From positions 1 to 54,774 of the forward strand of contig JAKSDK010001387.1 in assembly GCA_022360095.1 (NCBI GenBank): 54,774 nt of DNA, in the 5' to 3' direction. The notes under the pieces were generated by a model. The model had not been told where the DNA came from. It did no database searches and was given only the letters and a program-made list of their open reading frames with translations. This document shows positions 25,804 through 35,013 of this stretch, one piece after another. Numbering within the stretch: the stretch's first letter is position 1; every line of letters begins with the position of its first letter. Source of the DNA: Phycisphaerales bacterium. Its GTDB lineage: Bacteria; Planctomycetota; Phycisphaerae; UBA1845; UTPLA1. The position numbers and the translations under genes are program-made.

Positions 25804-26228
25804 CCAAACAATGAGGATGTCACCTCGACGACATCCTAACGGAGAATTTGACCCAACGGCAAGTAGAGTGACGATGGATTGGCGCGGCCCTTTGACCTCA
25901 AGGCTGTGAAAACCGCTCTCTTGCGCCCATAGGCCGGATGCTTGAGTTGACCCATTCGACATGGTACAATGTAACGTCCGAATATTGGTCTTATGGAGGC
26001 GGAATACACAAAGGGGTCCTGGGGCAAATCATAGCCGCCGTCTCACCGACACAAGACGAAAAGCTTAAAACAAAGCTAACAAAAGGCTGTGCAAACCATA
26101 ATATCTGAATGTTACTCTGACGCGCGAGTTGGCGAGGCTCCCTTATTTTAGGAGACAACACGATTAATCACATCTTGTACGAGCGTAGTTTGGTATCACG
26201 AAACTTAAGCAATGGTAGGGGTCAAAAA
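25804..26228. other. Intergenic region between tRNA-Leu and the lamin-tail protein gene
   Basis: About 425 bp without a supported gene. It should hold the tRNA promoter on the minus strand (a possible TTGCCG, 18 bp, TAGGAT in 25831-25862) next to the 7-bp inverted repeat GGATGTC/GACATCC near 25812-25833. On the plus strand there is a good promoter at 25942-25970, followed by a leader of roughly 250 nt. Confidence 0.5.
25942..25970 (+). promoter_or_regulatory. Putative promoter with long leader for the lamin-tail protein
   Basis: TTGAGT (25942-25947), a 17-bp spacer and TACAAT (25965-25970). Transcription would start near 25977, giving a leader of about 250 nt before the ATG at 26229. Confidence 0.5.
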
Positions 26229-29200
26229 ATGACACAGAAAATTCGAGGAGGGATCCTCACTGTCGCATTGTGCATCGCGTTCATGTCGGCCTTCGGTCTG
26301 TCGGCCCGTAGTGCAAATGCAGCCGTCGTGATCAACGAAGTCCTAGGCAGCACGACCAGCACGGATACGGAATACATCGAACTTTACAATACCGGCCCCG
26401 GCATGGTCGACATCAGCGGATGGGAAATCGAACTTTGGGACAGCGACGTCGGCCCATCGTTCGGACTGGCTGATGGAGACGCACCATACGTCATCCCTGC
26501 CGCAACCTCGATCGCGGTAGGCGGCTATTATCTTCTCGCCAGTCCTGAAGCGGCGGCCCAATTCGGCGTCACGGCGGACCTGGCACTGCCGGATGACTCC
26601 TCCATTGAAAACTCCTCGTACACGATCATCCTGACCGACGGCACGGGCGGGACCGTCATTGATTCATTCTTTGTCACCGACGGCGACGCCGGCGACGAGG
26701 CCAACCGGATGGGAACCACACCGTTCACTCCGACCGCGACAATCGGACCGGACGGCACCTTCCTGCCGGCAGGTTTTTATCGTATCGGGGACGGCGGTGG
26801 AACATTCGCCCTGCTGGAATTCTCTCCGCGACCGGCACCCTCGGGTACGCCCGGTGCCGCAAACCTCGGATCGGTTGCCACGGGCGCCTGTTGCAATGGC
26901 GCGGTCTGCACCCCGGACCAGACCCAGGTCGATTGTGAGAACGGTGGAGGCATCTGGGAAGGCACGAACTCGGTCTGCACGCCGAATCCTTGCGGCCCGA
27001 CCGGAGCCTGCTGTGCGGCCGATTTCAGCACATGCACTAATCTCCTTACTCAGGAAGAGTGCACGGCGCTCGACCCAACCGCCACATGGTTGCAGGACGA
27101 GTTCTGTAACCTCGCATGCGGACCTGAAGGCTCCTGTTGTATCTTTGACGGCACTTGCGTCGATGGCGTGACCGAAGCGGAATGCCAGGACATGCAAGGG
27201 CACCAGTTCCTTGAAAACGATACTTGCCCGGCGAGCCCGCCCTGTATCTCCTCGGCCGTCCTTGTACCGGCTCCGATCATCATCTCCGAATATTACGAAT
27301 CCGAACCGGGCAATCGTAAGGCGATTGAGATCTATAACACCAGCGACATGCCTCAGAGCCTGAACGGCCATTCGATTCGGTTGTATTCCAGCCCGAATCC
27401 GACGCCGAATTCCGTCTTCACGCTGGACGGTCTCACCATCGGCGCCCATGACGTGTTGGTCTTTATCAATAGTGCCGACGCCGACGATGAAATCCCGGGG
27501 TTGGATGAATCTCTGGCGATCGTCGCCTCCAGTGCGATCAACTTCAACGGCAACGACGCCGTCGATATCGCCCACGGCGATCTCAGTCAGATGGGCGGCC
27601 CGGCCATCACCATCATTGACCGATTCGGCGCTCCGCCGGAGCCCACCGGAGACCGTGGTGCGAATCCTTATCAGGATGCGGCCTGGGAGCGAAACTGCAG
27701 CGTCACCAGCGGGACCGACATGTTCGATCCCTGCAATTTCGACGGATTGAAGAACTGTGCGGCGGCAGCGGAACTCTGCCCGCCCGCCACCCCGGTGGAC
27801 ATGATGTTGCCTTGCTTCTCGCAATCCGACACCGCCACGTCCAATGAATGGACCTACGAAGGTGATAACGACGCGTTGGACAACGATAACCACAGCTTGG
27901 GCAGCCACCTTTGCGTGGCCGGTGAAGCGGCCTGCTGCCTCCCGGGCGACATCTGCATCATTACGGATGCGACGGACTGCGCGAATCAGGGCGGGACGTT
28001 CTTCGCCGACACCCCCTGCAACCCGCTGCCTTGCGGCCCGACGGGTTCGTGCTGCGAAACGAACGTTTTCTGCTTCGATAATATTACGCAATCCCAGTGC
28101 GCCGCGGCGAGCGCTACGGCCACCTTCACGCAAGGCGGCAGTTGCGCTGTGGACTGCCCCGCCGAAGGCGCCTGTTGTCGCGCCGGAACCCGGGCCGGAC
28201 TGTGCAGTTGCCCCGGTGACCTTAATGGCGATCAGGTCGTCGATCTCAACGATCTCCCGTTGTTTGTCGCCGAGTTGATCAGTGCGACCCCTGACATCTG
28301 TGCCGACGTGAATGAGATGGACGGCGCCAACGGCGGTGACATTCAAGCGTTCATCCAGTTGGTCCTTGACATGGCGACTTGCGATTGTGTGCAGACGACC
28401 GAGGCGAATTGTCTGGCGAGCGGCGGCACCTATCAGGGCGACCTCTCCGTTTGCGATCCGACCCCTTGCGGTCCCAAGGGCGCCTGCTGTGCGGCCGATT
28501 TCGGCTCCTGCACGGATGACCTCACGTTCGAGGAATGCACGGCGTTGGATAACACCGCCACCTGGACCGAAGGCGCGATGTGCAATGCCGTCTGCGTCGC
28601 GGTTGAAGTCCAAAGCCTCGTCATCAACGAAATCTGGTCGGACTCCATGGGCAACGACGGCGACGACGCCGAGTACATCGAGTTGTTCTGCCCCAGTTGC
28701 GGCGGCACGGCCCTCAACGGACTTAGCCTCATCGTCATCGACGGCGACACCGGCGGAAACGAAGGCAGCGCCAGTTTCCGAAGAGTCAACCAGAACTTCG
28801 ACCTGTCGGGCATGACCATGCCTCTCGATGGATACTTTGTCATCGGTGGAGGAACAACGCCCAACGTCGATCTGTCGATCGATCCGCTGCCCGCGTTTGG
28901 CGCCATCCAAAACGGCAGCCAAACCTACGCCATTGTTCGAAACAGCGATCTCGAAATCATGGACAATGACCTGACCGAGGCCTCCGTCCTCGCCCTCAGC
29001 GGTAACACGGTTGACGCCGTCGCCCTCGACGACGGCACGCCGGGTGACCATTCGTACCTCGGCGCTCCGGTCATCACACCGGACGAGTTCGCGCCAGGCC
29101 AGTTTGCCGCCTGGGACACGGTGTCGCGTATCCCCAACGGACAGGACACCGATACAGGTTTGGATACCGGTGCAGGTGAAGACTGGTGTTCTCAGAACAA

Positions 29201-30758
29201 CTTTGCTCTGCTGCTGTTCGATTCCAATGACGAACTGTCCAGCCCGGGCACAGAAAACATGAAGAACGCCGTCGGCGTTTGCTGCATCCCGAATCCGCCC
29301 AATCCGTCCATCTGCCAAGAGACGACCAAGGCGGCCTGCACGGGAATCTGGCAGGGACGAGACTTCGCCGGACTGCTTTGCAGCAATCCCATCCTCGATC
29401 TGTGCAACCCGTTTGGGGCCTGCTGTGTCGAGGACGGATCCTGTGTCCTGGCCAACCAGGAGAACTGCGAAAACGCCCTGCTGCTCAGCAACGGCGTCTA
29501 TCAGGGCGACGGCACGACCTGCGATCCGCTGCCCTGCGGACCGACCGGCTCATGCTGCGAGCCTGACTTCAATTGCACGGACGGCCTCACCATGGAAGAA
29601 TGCGCCGCCGTCAACGCCAACGCGACCTGGACCGAGGCGGGCACATGTGCCGTCGATTGCATCGAGCCCACCGGGGCATGCTGTCTGTCCAACGACATGT
29701 CCGGCAGCGTCCTTTCGCTTTCCTGTGAAGACGTGCCGCCGTTCACTCAGCCCTCCTGTGAACAAATGGGCGGGATCTACCTAGGCGATGGCTCGGACTG
29801 CATGACCGATTCCTGCCCCAGCGAAGCCGTCTGTCTGATCATCAGTGAGGTGGTCGATGCCACGTTGCCGCAAGGCTTGCCGAAGTATGTCGAGTTGACC
29901 AACATCGGAACCATGACGATCGATTTGTCCGGGTTCACGATCGGCAACTACAACAACGGCAGCCCGAATCTCGGCGGCGGCAGCTCCACGGCGCTGTCCG
30001 GCATGCTGGCCGCGGGAGACTCTTATGTCATCTCGTATGAAGGCGGAGACTCACCCGGGATGGGCACGTTCTTCGACACCTACGGTTTCGATCCCGACAA
30101 CTTTGATCTGGGGGCCTTCATCAACGGCAACGATGCCATCGCGTTGTTCTTCGCGGACGGCACCGGCGCGAACGGCGAAGCCACCGGAGACGGTTCCGAT
30201 GCCACGCTCGCCGATCTCTACGGTGTCATCGGCACCGACGGCGCGGGGCAGAACTGGGAATACACCGACAGCTACTCCGTCCGACTCGGCACGGTCAGCT
30301 CGGGCAACTTCGGCACCTTCAATGAGGCCGAATGGACGCTCAACGGTCCGAACTTCCTGGAAACAGGCGACGACCTCACGGAGCTGCCGCTGATTCAGAT
30401 GGAAACCACGCCGGGCACCCATGACTTCACTGCAACCTGTGGTGAACCCCCGGTCGTCGGCACGCTGGTTCGATGCTGCAACGCCGTAGGCGAGTGTGAT
30501 CCGACCTGTGACGGCGACACCGAAGGCTGGTGTGTTTACACCGTCACGACGGTCATCTCCGGCTGCAATACCATCGGTATGGGCAGCGTCTTCTCGGTCG
30601 AGTGCATCGGCGGATCGTGTGACGCGCTCGGCACCGAAGAAACGTTCACCTGGGTGGACGAGAACGGCGTCGGCCAGAACTGCACCTTTACCGCCACCAG
30701 ATCGGTCTTCCCGGCATGCTCCGGCACGTCCGTCGGACCGACGTTGAACTTCGAATAA
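26229..30758 (+). CDS. Giant secreted protein with four lamin-tail domains, six-Cys repeats and an internal dockerin-like module
   Basis: A protein of 1509 residues. The ATG at 26229 follows AGGGG and opens a signal peptide (KIRGGILTVALCIAFMSAFG, cleaved near ANAA). Lamin-tail-type domains start near residues 32 (VVINEVLG), 347 (IIISEYYES), 794 (LVINEIWSD) and 1201 (LIISEVVD), each with a YIELYN-like strand. Between them are eleven six-cysteine repeats, for example GPTGACCAADFSTC followed by LTQEECTAL, near residues 218, 256, 297, 564, 602, 645, 748, 1014, 1062, 1104 and 1147. One repeat is split by a dockerin-like insert (CSCPGDLNGDQVVDLNDL, about 658-725). It is surely extracellular and probably disulfide-stabilised; the function is unknown. 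Confidence 0.85.
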   Translation: MTQKIRGGILTVALCIAFMSAFGLSARSANAAVVINEVLGSTTSTDTEYIELYNTGPGMVDISGWEIELWDSDVGPSFGLADGDAPYVIPAATSIAVGGYYLLASPEAAAQFGVTADLALPDDSSIENSSYTIILTDGTGGTVIDSFFVTDGDAGDEANRMGTTPFTPTATIGPDGTFLPAGFYRIGDGGGTFALLEFSPRPAPSGTPGAANLGSVATGACCNGAVCTPDQTQVDCENGGGIWEGTNSVCTPNPCGPTGACCAADFSTCTNLLTQEECTALDPTATWLQDEFCNLACGPEGSCCIFDGTCVDGVTEAECQDMQGHQFLENDTCPASPPCISSAVLVPAPIIISEYYESEPGNRKAIEIYNTSDMPQSLNGHSIRLYSSPNPTPNSVFTLDGLTIGAHDVLVFINSADADDEIPGLDESLAIVASSAINFNGNDAVDIAHGDLSQMGGPAITIIDRFGAPPEPTGDRGANPYQDAAWERNCSVTSGTDMFDPCNFDGLKNCAAAAELCPPATPVDMMLPCFSQSDTATSNEWTYEGDNDALDNDNHSLGSHLCVAGEAACCLPGDICIITDATDCANQGGTFFADTPCNPLPCGPTGSCCETNVFCFDNITQSQCAAASATATFTQGGSCAVDCPAEGACCRAGTRAGLCSCPGDLNGDQVVDLNDLPLFVAELISATPDICADVNEMDGANGGDIQAFIQLVLDMATCDCVQTTEANCLASGGTYQGDLSVCDPTPCGPKGACCAADFGSCTDDLTFEECTALDNTATWTEGAMCNAVCVAVEVQSLVINEIWSDSMGNDGDDAEYIELFCPSCGGTALNGLSLIVIDGDTGGNEGSASFRRVNQNFDLSGMTMPLDGYFVIGGGTTPNVDLSIDPLPAFGAIQNGSQTYAIVRNSDLEIMDNDLTEASVLALSGNTVDAVALDDGTPGDHSYLGAPVITPDEFAPGQFAAWDTVSRIPNGQDTDTGLDTGAGEDWCSQNNFALLLFDSNDELSSPGTENMKNAVGVCCIPNPPNPSICQETTKAACTGIWQGRDFAGLLCSNPILDLCNPFGACCVEDGSCVLANQENCENALLLSNGVYQGDGTTCDPLPCGPTGSCCEPDFNCTDGLTMEECAAVNANATWTEAGTCAVDCIEPTGACCLSNDMSGSVLSLSCEDVPPFTQPSCEQMGGIYLGDGSDCMTDSCPSEAVCLIISEVVDATLPQGLPKYVELTNIGTMTIDLSGFTIGNYNNGSPNLGGGSSTALSGMLAAGDSYVISYEGGDSPGMGTFFDTYGFDPDNFDLGAFINGNDAIALFFADGTGANGEATGDGSDATLADLYGVIGTDGAGQNWEYTDSYSVRLGTVSSGNFGTFNEAEWTLNGPNFLETGDDLTELPLIQMETTPGTHDFTATCGEPPVVGTLVRCCNAVGECDPTCDGDTEGWCVYTVTTVISGCNTIGMGSVFSVECIGGSCDALGTEETFTWVDENGVGQNCTFTATRSVFPACSGTSVGPTLNFE

Positions 30759-30791
30759 CCGCGCAATCGCGGCCAATAAGAAGTATTAAAG

Positions 30792-30829
30792 AATGCCCCT
30801 GGCCGAAAATTTCGGCTGGGGGCATTTTT
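30792..30829 (+). terminator. Rho-independent terminator after the lamin-tail gene
   Basis: Stem ATGCCCCTGGCCGAAA against TTTCGGCTGGGGGCAT followed by a T-run (to 30829), about 35 bp after the stop codon. Two positions in the stem are mismatched or wobble. It overlaps the promoter region of the next gene. Confidence 0.8.
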
Positions 30830-30833
30830 CTTC

Positions 30834-30839
30834 TATAAT
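30834..30839 (+). promoter_or_regulatory. -10 box of the EEP-domain gene promoter
   Basis: A perfect TATAAT begins five bases after the terminator T-run. The matching -35 position (about 30811-30816, TTCGGC) falls within the hairpin's second arm and is weak. Confidence 0.45.
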
Positions 30840-30869
30840 AGGAGTTGTACAAGGGGGAGACCGATAAGA

Positions 30870-32768
30870 ATGGACCAAGTCACCGGCCGCTTTCAACGCA
30901 TTGCACCAAGATCCACCGCAACGAAGTTAGCCTTGCTCAGTCTGCTTTGGCCGACGCTTGCGACGGCTGACATTCGAGTTGCGACGTACAACCTTTTGCA
31001 GATGAACAGCAACCCCTCGGTGAGTCGGGAGAGTGCCCTGAAAACCGTGCTGGTCGCCGTGGATGCGGACGTGATCGTCGTCCAGGAAATCTCGAGTGCG
31101 GTCGCTGTCAACAATTTCCGGCTTGACGTCCTCAACGCGGTCGGCGGGCCCGGCGAGAACGACCCGTATTCATCCGGATATCTGAACGACCCAAGCACGA
31201 ATACGCTGGATCAGGCCATCTTCTATCGGCCGAGCAAGGTCTCCCTCCAAGCCTCGCTTGCCATCAACACCGCGCCTCGGGACACCTACCGATGGACGCT
31301 GCGGCCGCTCTCCGACCTGTCCGGAGACAGCGATTTGTACATTTACGCGATGCACCTGTCCGCCTCCGATGCCGGCTCTCGGGACACACAGACCAACACG
31401 ATCCGAAACAATGCAAACAATCTGCCCGCCGGATCGCACATTATTTTCGCCGGAGACTTCAACATAAACACCAGCACAGAAAGTTCATATCAGAACTTCA
31501 TCGAATCGCAGGTGGACAACGACGGACGCGGTTTCGATCCGATCAATACGCCCGGCAACTGGTCCAGCAATAGCTTTTTTGCCGCCGTTCACACGCAATC
31601 TCCTCACAATAACAATCCCGGTGCGCCGGGCGGCGCCGTAGGCGGAGGATTGGATGATCGGTTCGATTTTCTACTCATTTCGGCGGCCCTCCAAGACAGC
31701 TCCGGTCTCGACTACATCGCGAACTCTTACACGGCGTTCGGCAATGACGGGCTGCATTTCAACGACGACATCAACGACGCTCCGATCATTCCGGAGGGCC
31801 TCACGATCGCGAATGCGCTTCACGCGTCATCGGATCACCTACCCGTTTTCCTGGACCTGGAGGAGCCGATCGGCAGCACGGACCCGGAGATCAGCGCGCC
31901 AGCAGTCGTGCCTTTCGACCCGGTCCTGGTTGGCACAAACAGCCAGGCCGACATCACCGTTGAAAACGTTGCCTCTCCGCCGGGGCCGGACCTGGAATAC
32001 AGCTTCGCTGCACCGCCCGATTTCACCGCTCCCGGGGGCATGTTCATGGCATCCCCCGGCGCCGGCGCCAACATGCACACACTGACCATGCTGGCCAGCT
32101 CCAGCGGTAACAAATTCGGCGTCATGACCATCACGAATAACTCATCGAACGACCCGATGATGGACGTGACTCTGGCCGGCGCTGTCTTTGACCATGCAGT
32201 CCCTTCCACGGCCGCCGACAATCAGGTTTTGTCCGCTCCGCTTGATTTTGGCACTCAGCCGATCGGAGGTTTTACGGATCAATTCGCAGCGGTTCACAAC
32301 GCAAACTTCGATCCCGTCTTCTCGGTCCCCCTCGAAGTCACGAGCGGAACCATCAGCGACGACACGGAAGGCCGATTCAGCATCGTAGGAAGCTCTACGG
32401 CAGTCGGCATCGAAGATACGCCCGTGAACTTTCAGATCAATTTTGACGACACCGGCGCCTCACCTGGCGTTTTCACGGCGACACTCGAGTTCACAACCCA
32501 AGACGACACCACCATCTCAGGCGCGACGACGTTGGATACCGTCGTCTACAATCTGTCCGCGACCGTCTCAGGCGGCCTGCTCCTGGGCGACCTGAGTATG
32601 AACGGCTGTGTCGATGCACCCGACATCCCACTCTTCGTCGCGCTATTGCTCGACCCCGATGGCGCCACCGTTCAAGACCGCGAAATCGCAGATATGAACG
32701 CCGACACGGACAACGACGGTCTCGACCTCCAGCTTTTTGTCAACGCTCTCGTGGCCGGCTGCCCATGA
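30870..32768 (+). CDS. Secreted endonuclease/exonuclease/phosphatase-fold protein with dockerin-like tail
   Basis: A protein of 632 residues with a GGGGGAGA ribosome site. The signal region ALLSLLWPTLATA ends near residue 33. Residues about 35-330 are an EEP (DNase I-like) domain: RVATYNLLQMN, DVIVVQEI, IFAGDFNIN and the closing SSDHLPVFLDLE all match catalytic blocks. Two Ig-like/choice-of-anchor-type domains follow (about 335-570; TVENVAS, GVMTITNNSSND). The last 55 residues (LGDLSMNGCVDAPDIPLFV, then DMNADTDNDGLDLQLFV) form a dockerin-like pair of calcium loops. An extracellular nuclease or phosphodiesterase is likely. Confidence 0.83.
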   Translation: MDQVTGRFQRIAPRSTATKLALLSLLWPTLATADIRVATYNLLQMNSNPSVSRESALKTVLVAVDADVIVVQEISSAVAVNNFRLDVLNAVGGPGENDPYSSGYLNDPSTNTLDQAIFYRPSKVSLQASLAINTAPRDTYRWTLRPLSDLSGDSDLYIYAMHLSASDAGSRDTQTNTIRNNANNLPAGSHIIFAGDFNINTSTESSYQNFIESQVDNDGRGFDPINTPGNWSSNSFFAAVHTQSPHNNNPGAPGGAVGGGLDDRFDFLLISAALQDSSGLDYIANSYTAFGNDGLHFNDDINDAPIIPEGLTIANALHASSDHLPVFLDLEEPIGSTDPEISAPAVVPFDPVLVGTNSQADITVENVASPPGPDLEYSFAAPPDFTAPGGMFMASPGAGANMHTLTMLASSSGNKFGVMTITNNSSNDPMMDVTLAGAVFDHAVPSTAADNQVLSAPLDFGTQPIGGFTDQFAAVHNANFDPVFSVPLEVTSGTISDDTEGRFSIVGSSTAVGIEDTPVNFQINFDDTGASPGVFTATLEFTTQDDTTISGATTLDTVVYNLSATVSGGLLLGDLSMNGCVDAPDIPLFVALLLDPDGATVQDREIADMNADTDNDGLDLQLFVNALVAGCP

Positions 32769-32803
32769 GTCGGCACATTCGCCCCCCTTCTCGGTGTCGG
32801 ACT

Positions 32804-32832
32804 TTGACCGTAAGATTGGGCGTTCATATAAT
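32804..32832 (+). promoter_or_regulatory. Strong sigma70-type promoter of cmk
   Basis: TTGACC (32804-32809), a 17-bp spacer and a perfect TATAAT (32827-32832). The start near 32839 gives a leader of about 30 nt. Confidence 0.8.
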
Positions 32833-32870
32833 CGCCTCGAGAATCGCCCAAGGAGTTCCCGGTCAAGACC

Positions 32871-33542
32871 ATGATCATCACGATTGACGGCCCCGCAGGA
32901 TCAGGCAAGAGCACCGCCGCGAGGAAACTCGCCGCCACCCTTGGAATCGCCTACCTGGACACCGGAGCGATGTACCGAGCGATTGCGTTGGCGGCACTCC
33001 AGCAAGGAATTCTTCTCAAAGATAACGACTCGCTGATCTCCGTCGCAAAAACGTGTGATATCGAGCTGGATTGCGGTCCGACTCATACGCGCGTCACGTT
33101 GAACAGCGCCGACGTGAGCGAGGCGATTCGTTCCATGGCCGTCAATCAGGCCACCAGCTTCGTCGCGCGGATTCATGAAATTCGGCAAATACTGGTTGAG
33201 AAACAACGGGCCATCGGGAGACACCTGGATTCGCTCGTCTCCGAGGGACGTGATCAGGGCAGCGTCGTGTTTCCCGACGCGGACCTGAAGTTTTTCCTTG
33301 ACGCCGCCATTGAAAAACGCGCCATGCGCCGATACCAGGAACTCGTCGCGGACGGCGAAGAGGCCTCTTACGAACTGATCATGGAGAACCTCCAGCAAAG
33401 GGACGGCAACGACCAGCACCAATGGGCCCCGCTTCTCGAGCCCGAGAGCGCCATTCGCATCGACACGACGCAGATGACGATCCATGAGGTCGTTGAACGC
33501 CTTTTGGAAGAAGTTCGAAAAAAAGGGCTGGGGCGATCGTGA
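32871..33542 (+). CDS. cmk: Cytidylate kinase
   Basis: A protein of 223 residues that phosphorylates CMP and dCMP with ATP. The N-terminus IITIDGPAGSGKSTAARKLA is the P-loop, followed by YLDTGAMYRAIA. VSEGRDQGSVVFPDADLKFF is the family core block, where many homologues read GRDIG; the change to GRDQG is a small departure. The length is standard. A strong promoter lies upstream; AAGGAG is about 18 bases from the ATG, further than usual. plsC follows at 45 bp, an arrangement common in bacteria. Confidence 0.93.
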   Translation: MIITIDGPAGSGKSTAARKLAATLGIAYLDTGAMYRAIALAALQQGILLKDNDSLISVAKTCDIELDCGPTHTRVTLNSADVSEAIRSMAVNQATSFVARIHEIRQILVEKQRAIGRHLDSLVSEGRDQGSVVFPDADLKFFLDAAIEKRAMRRYQELVADGEEASYELIMENLQQRDGNDQHQWAPLLEPESAIRIDTTQMTIHEVVERLLEEVRKKGLGRS

Positions 33543-33587
33543 TCGGTCCGGTCGCGACAAGCTTCGACGTTTGACCAATCGCGTTTT

Positions 33588-34265
33588 ATGAGTCAATCCA
33601 AACCAACCGTTCGCTGGGGTTATCGATTTCTAAGGGGTCTGTCACGGCTGATCTTCAAGCTTTATTTCCGCGGCCGCGTCTTGGAGCTTAAACGCGTTCC
33701 TGAAACCGGGGGCGTCCTGCTCGCCTGCAATCACCAGAGTTTCCTTGACCCCGTCGCAGCCGCCCTGGCCCTGCCACGCGAATGCCACTTCATGGCCCGA
33801 GACACGCTATTTCGAAATCCATTGTTCGGACGCCTTATCGTCTACTTGAATGCTTTTCCCGTTAAGAGAGGCGCAGCAGACATCAGTGCCGTGAAGGAGA
33901 TCCTACGCAGGCTGCGTAACGAGGCCGCCGTTGTCGTTTTTCCAGAGGCGACGCGGACCCGTGACGGTTCGATCGGTAAGATCAACGCCAACTCCCTGTC
34001 CATCGCCAAGAAAGCCGGTGTCCCCATCGTGCCGACATTCATCGACGGCGCGTTCGAGGCCTTCCCGCGAGGCAGTCGTTGGCCTCGTCCTCGTAAAATA
34101 CGGGTCACTTATGCGGAAGCGATCACGGATGTTCAAGCACGAGAGTGGCCGGTCGAACGAATTGTGGAAACGGTCACGCAACGGCTCCACGAAATCCAGC
34201 AACAGTCACCATTCAAGGGCAAAGGCGGTCCGAACATGATTCATCACAACGCCGCTTCTTCTTAA
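33588..34265 (+). CDS. plsC: 1-acyl-sn-glycerol-3-phosphate acyltransferase
   Basis: A protein of 225 residues that transfers a second acyl chain to lysophosphatidic acid in phospholipid synthesis. The HX4D catalytic motif is intact as NHQSFLD (His49, Asp54); FPEATRTRDG is the phosphate-binding block and VPIVPTFIDG the fourth motif. The length fits the soluble-domain PlsC group. It follows cmk closely on the same strand. The gene end faces a convergent lipoprotein gene 21 bp away. Confidence 0.92.
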   Translation: MSQSKPTVRWGYRFLRGLSRLIFKLYFRGRVLELKRVPETGGVLLACNHQSFLDPVAAALALPRECHFMARDTLFRNPLFGRLIVYLNAFPVKRGAADISAVKEILRRLRNEAAVVVFPEATRTRDGSIGKINANSLSIAKKAGVPIVPTFIDGAFEAFPRGSRWPRPRKIRVTYAEAITDVQAREWPVERIVETVTQRLHEIQQQSPFKGKGGPNMIHHNAASS

Positions 34266-34286
34266 GCTTTGAGGAAGCTCGGCGCC

Positions 34287-34955
34287 CTAGGCCCCGTCTT
34301 TCGCAACGGCCACTTTCTGCATCTGCGGCAGGACACGGTCCACAAAGGCCTTGAAATAACCTTCGAACGCTAATCCTTGCTCCATGGCTTGCGTGAGGTC
34401 AACCAGAATGTCAGCCAGCTTTCCAAGCTCCGGCACCGCGGATTTTGGAGGCAAAACGGGGCGAAGCTGCCAGCCTTCATTCGTCAGATCAAACGTCGCC
34501 CGAACCAATGGCACGTTGTCACCCTCCTGCAACGTCACAATCGCTGTCTCTCCCTTGAATCGCTGATTGATCACCTTGATCCGGTTGGAAAAAACGCCGA
34601 GGTTGTTTCCGATGGCCGTCAGGTCCCATGCATCGGACATCGGCCCCCCATATCGCATTTCCGCAATCTCTCGAAGCATAAGGTTCCGATCAATCACACG
34701 ATCCACAGCCTTCAAGAAGTCGACCGTAGCCAGACGCCGCTCAGCCACGACCAACGGTGCGATCCTCTTGTAGTCCCGTTTCTGGTGGTAGTCATTCAGC
34801 TGGTCAACGACTTCCGCCGGAGATCGAGAACGGCTGACTGCTTCAGACGAAGCCGAGGCCTCCGCGCTCTCCGGCAATGTGGATCGAACGTCGCAACCGT
34901 TCGAGAGTGAAACCGCCGTCACAAGCAGCAAAAATTGCCGTCTCATCGCTTTCAT
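34287..34955 (-). CDS. Lipoprotein of unknown function
   Basis: A protein of 222 residues from the ATG at 34955 (another ATG follows at 34946). The N-terminus MKAMRRQFLLLVTAVSLSNGC carries a lipobox ending in Cys21. A Ser/Ala-rich spacer is followed by about 170 helical and beta residues with EVVDQLNDYHQKRDYKRIAPL and a late ATFDLTNEGWQLRPVLPP strand. This layout resembles NTF2-like or DUF4878-type lipoproteins, but I cannot assign a family. It shares a 120-bp divergent region with the GH113-like gene. Confidence 0.65.
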   Translation of the reverse strand: MKAMRRQFLLLVTAVSLSNGCDVRSTLPESAEASASSEAVSRSRSPAEVVDQLNDYHQKRDYKRIAPLVVAERRLATVDFLKAVDRVIDRNLMLREIAEMRYGGPMSDAWDLTAIGNNLGVFSNRIKVINQRFKGETAIVTLQEGDNVPLVRATFDLTNEGWQLRPVLPPKSAVPELGKLADILVDLTQAMEQGLAFEGYFKAFVDRVLPQMQKVAVAKDGA

Positions 34956-35013
34956 AGGAATATTATCGGGAAGATTTCCCCGCAAATCTGAGCCGGGGAT
35001 GGCGGACCAATTT

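Noticed and set aside
26664..29318. 884-residue minus-strand frame antisense to the lamin-tail gene
   Set aside because: It lies within a well supported gene with a signal peptide and domains, lacks its own ribosome site, and its composition (Arg-, Val- and Asp-rich) is typical of a shadow of a Cys/Asp-rich plus-strand gene.
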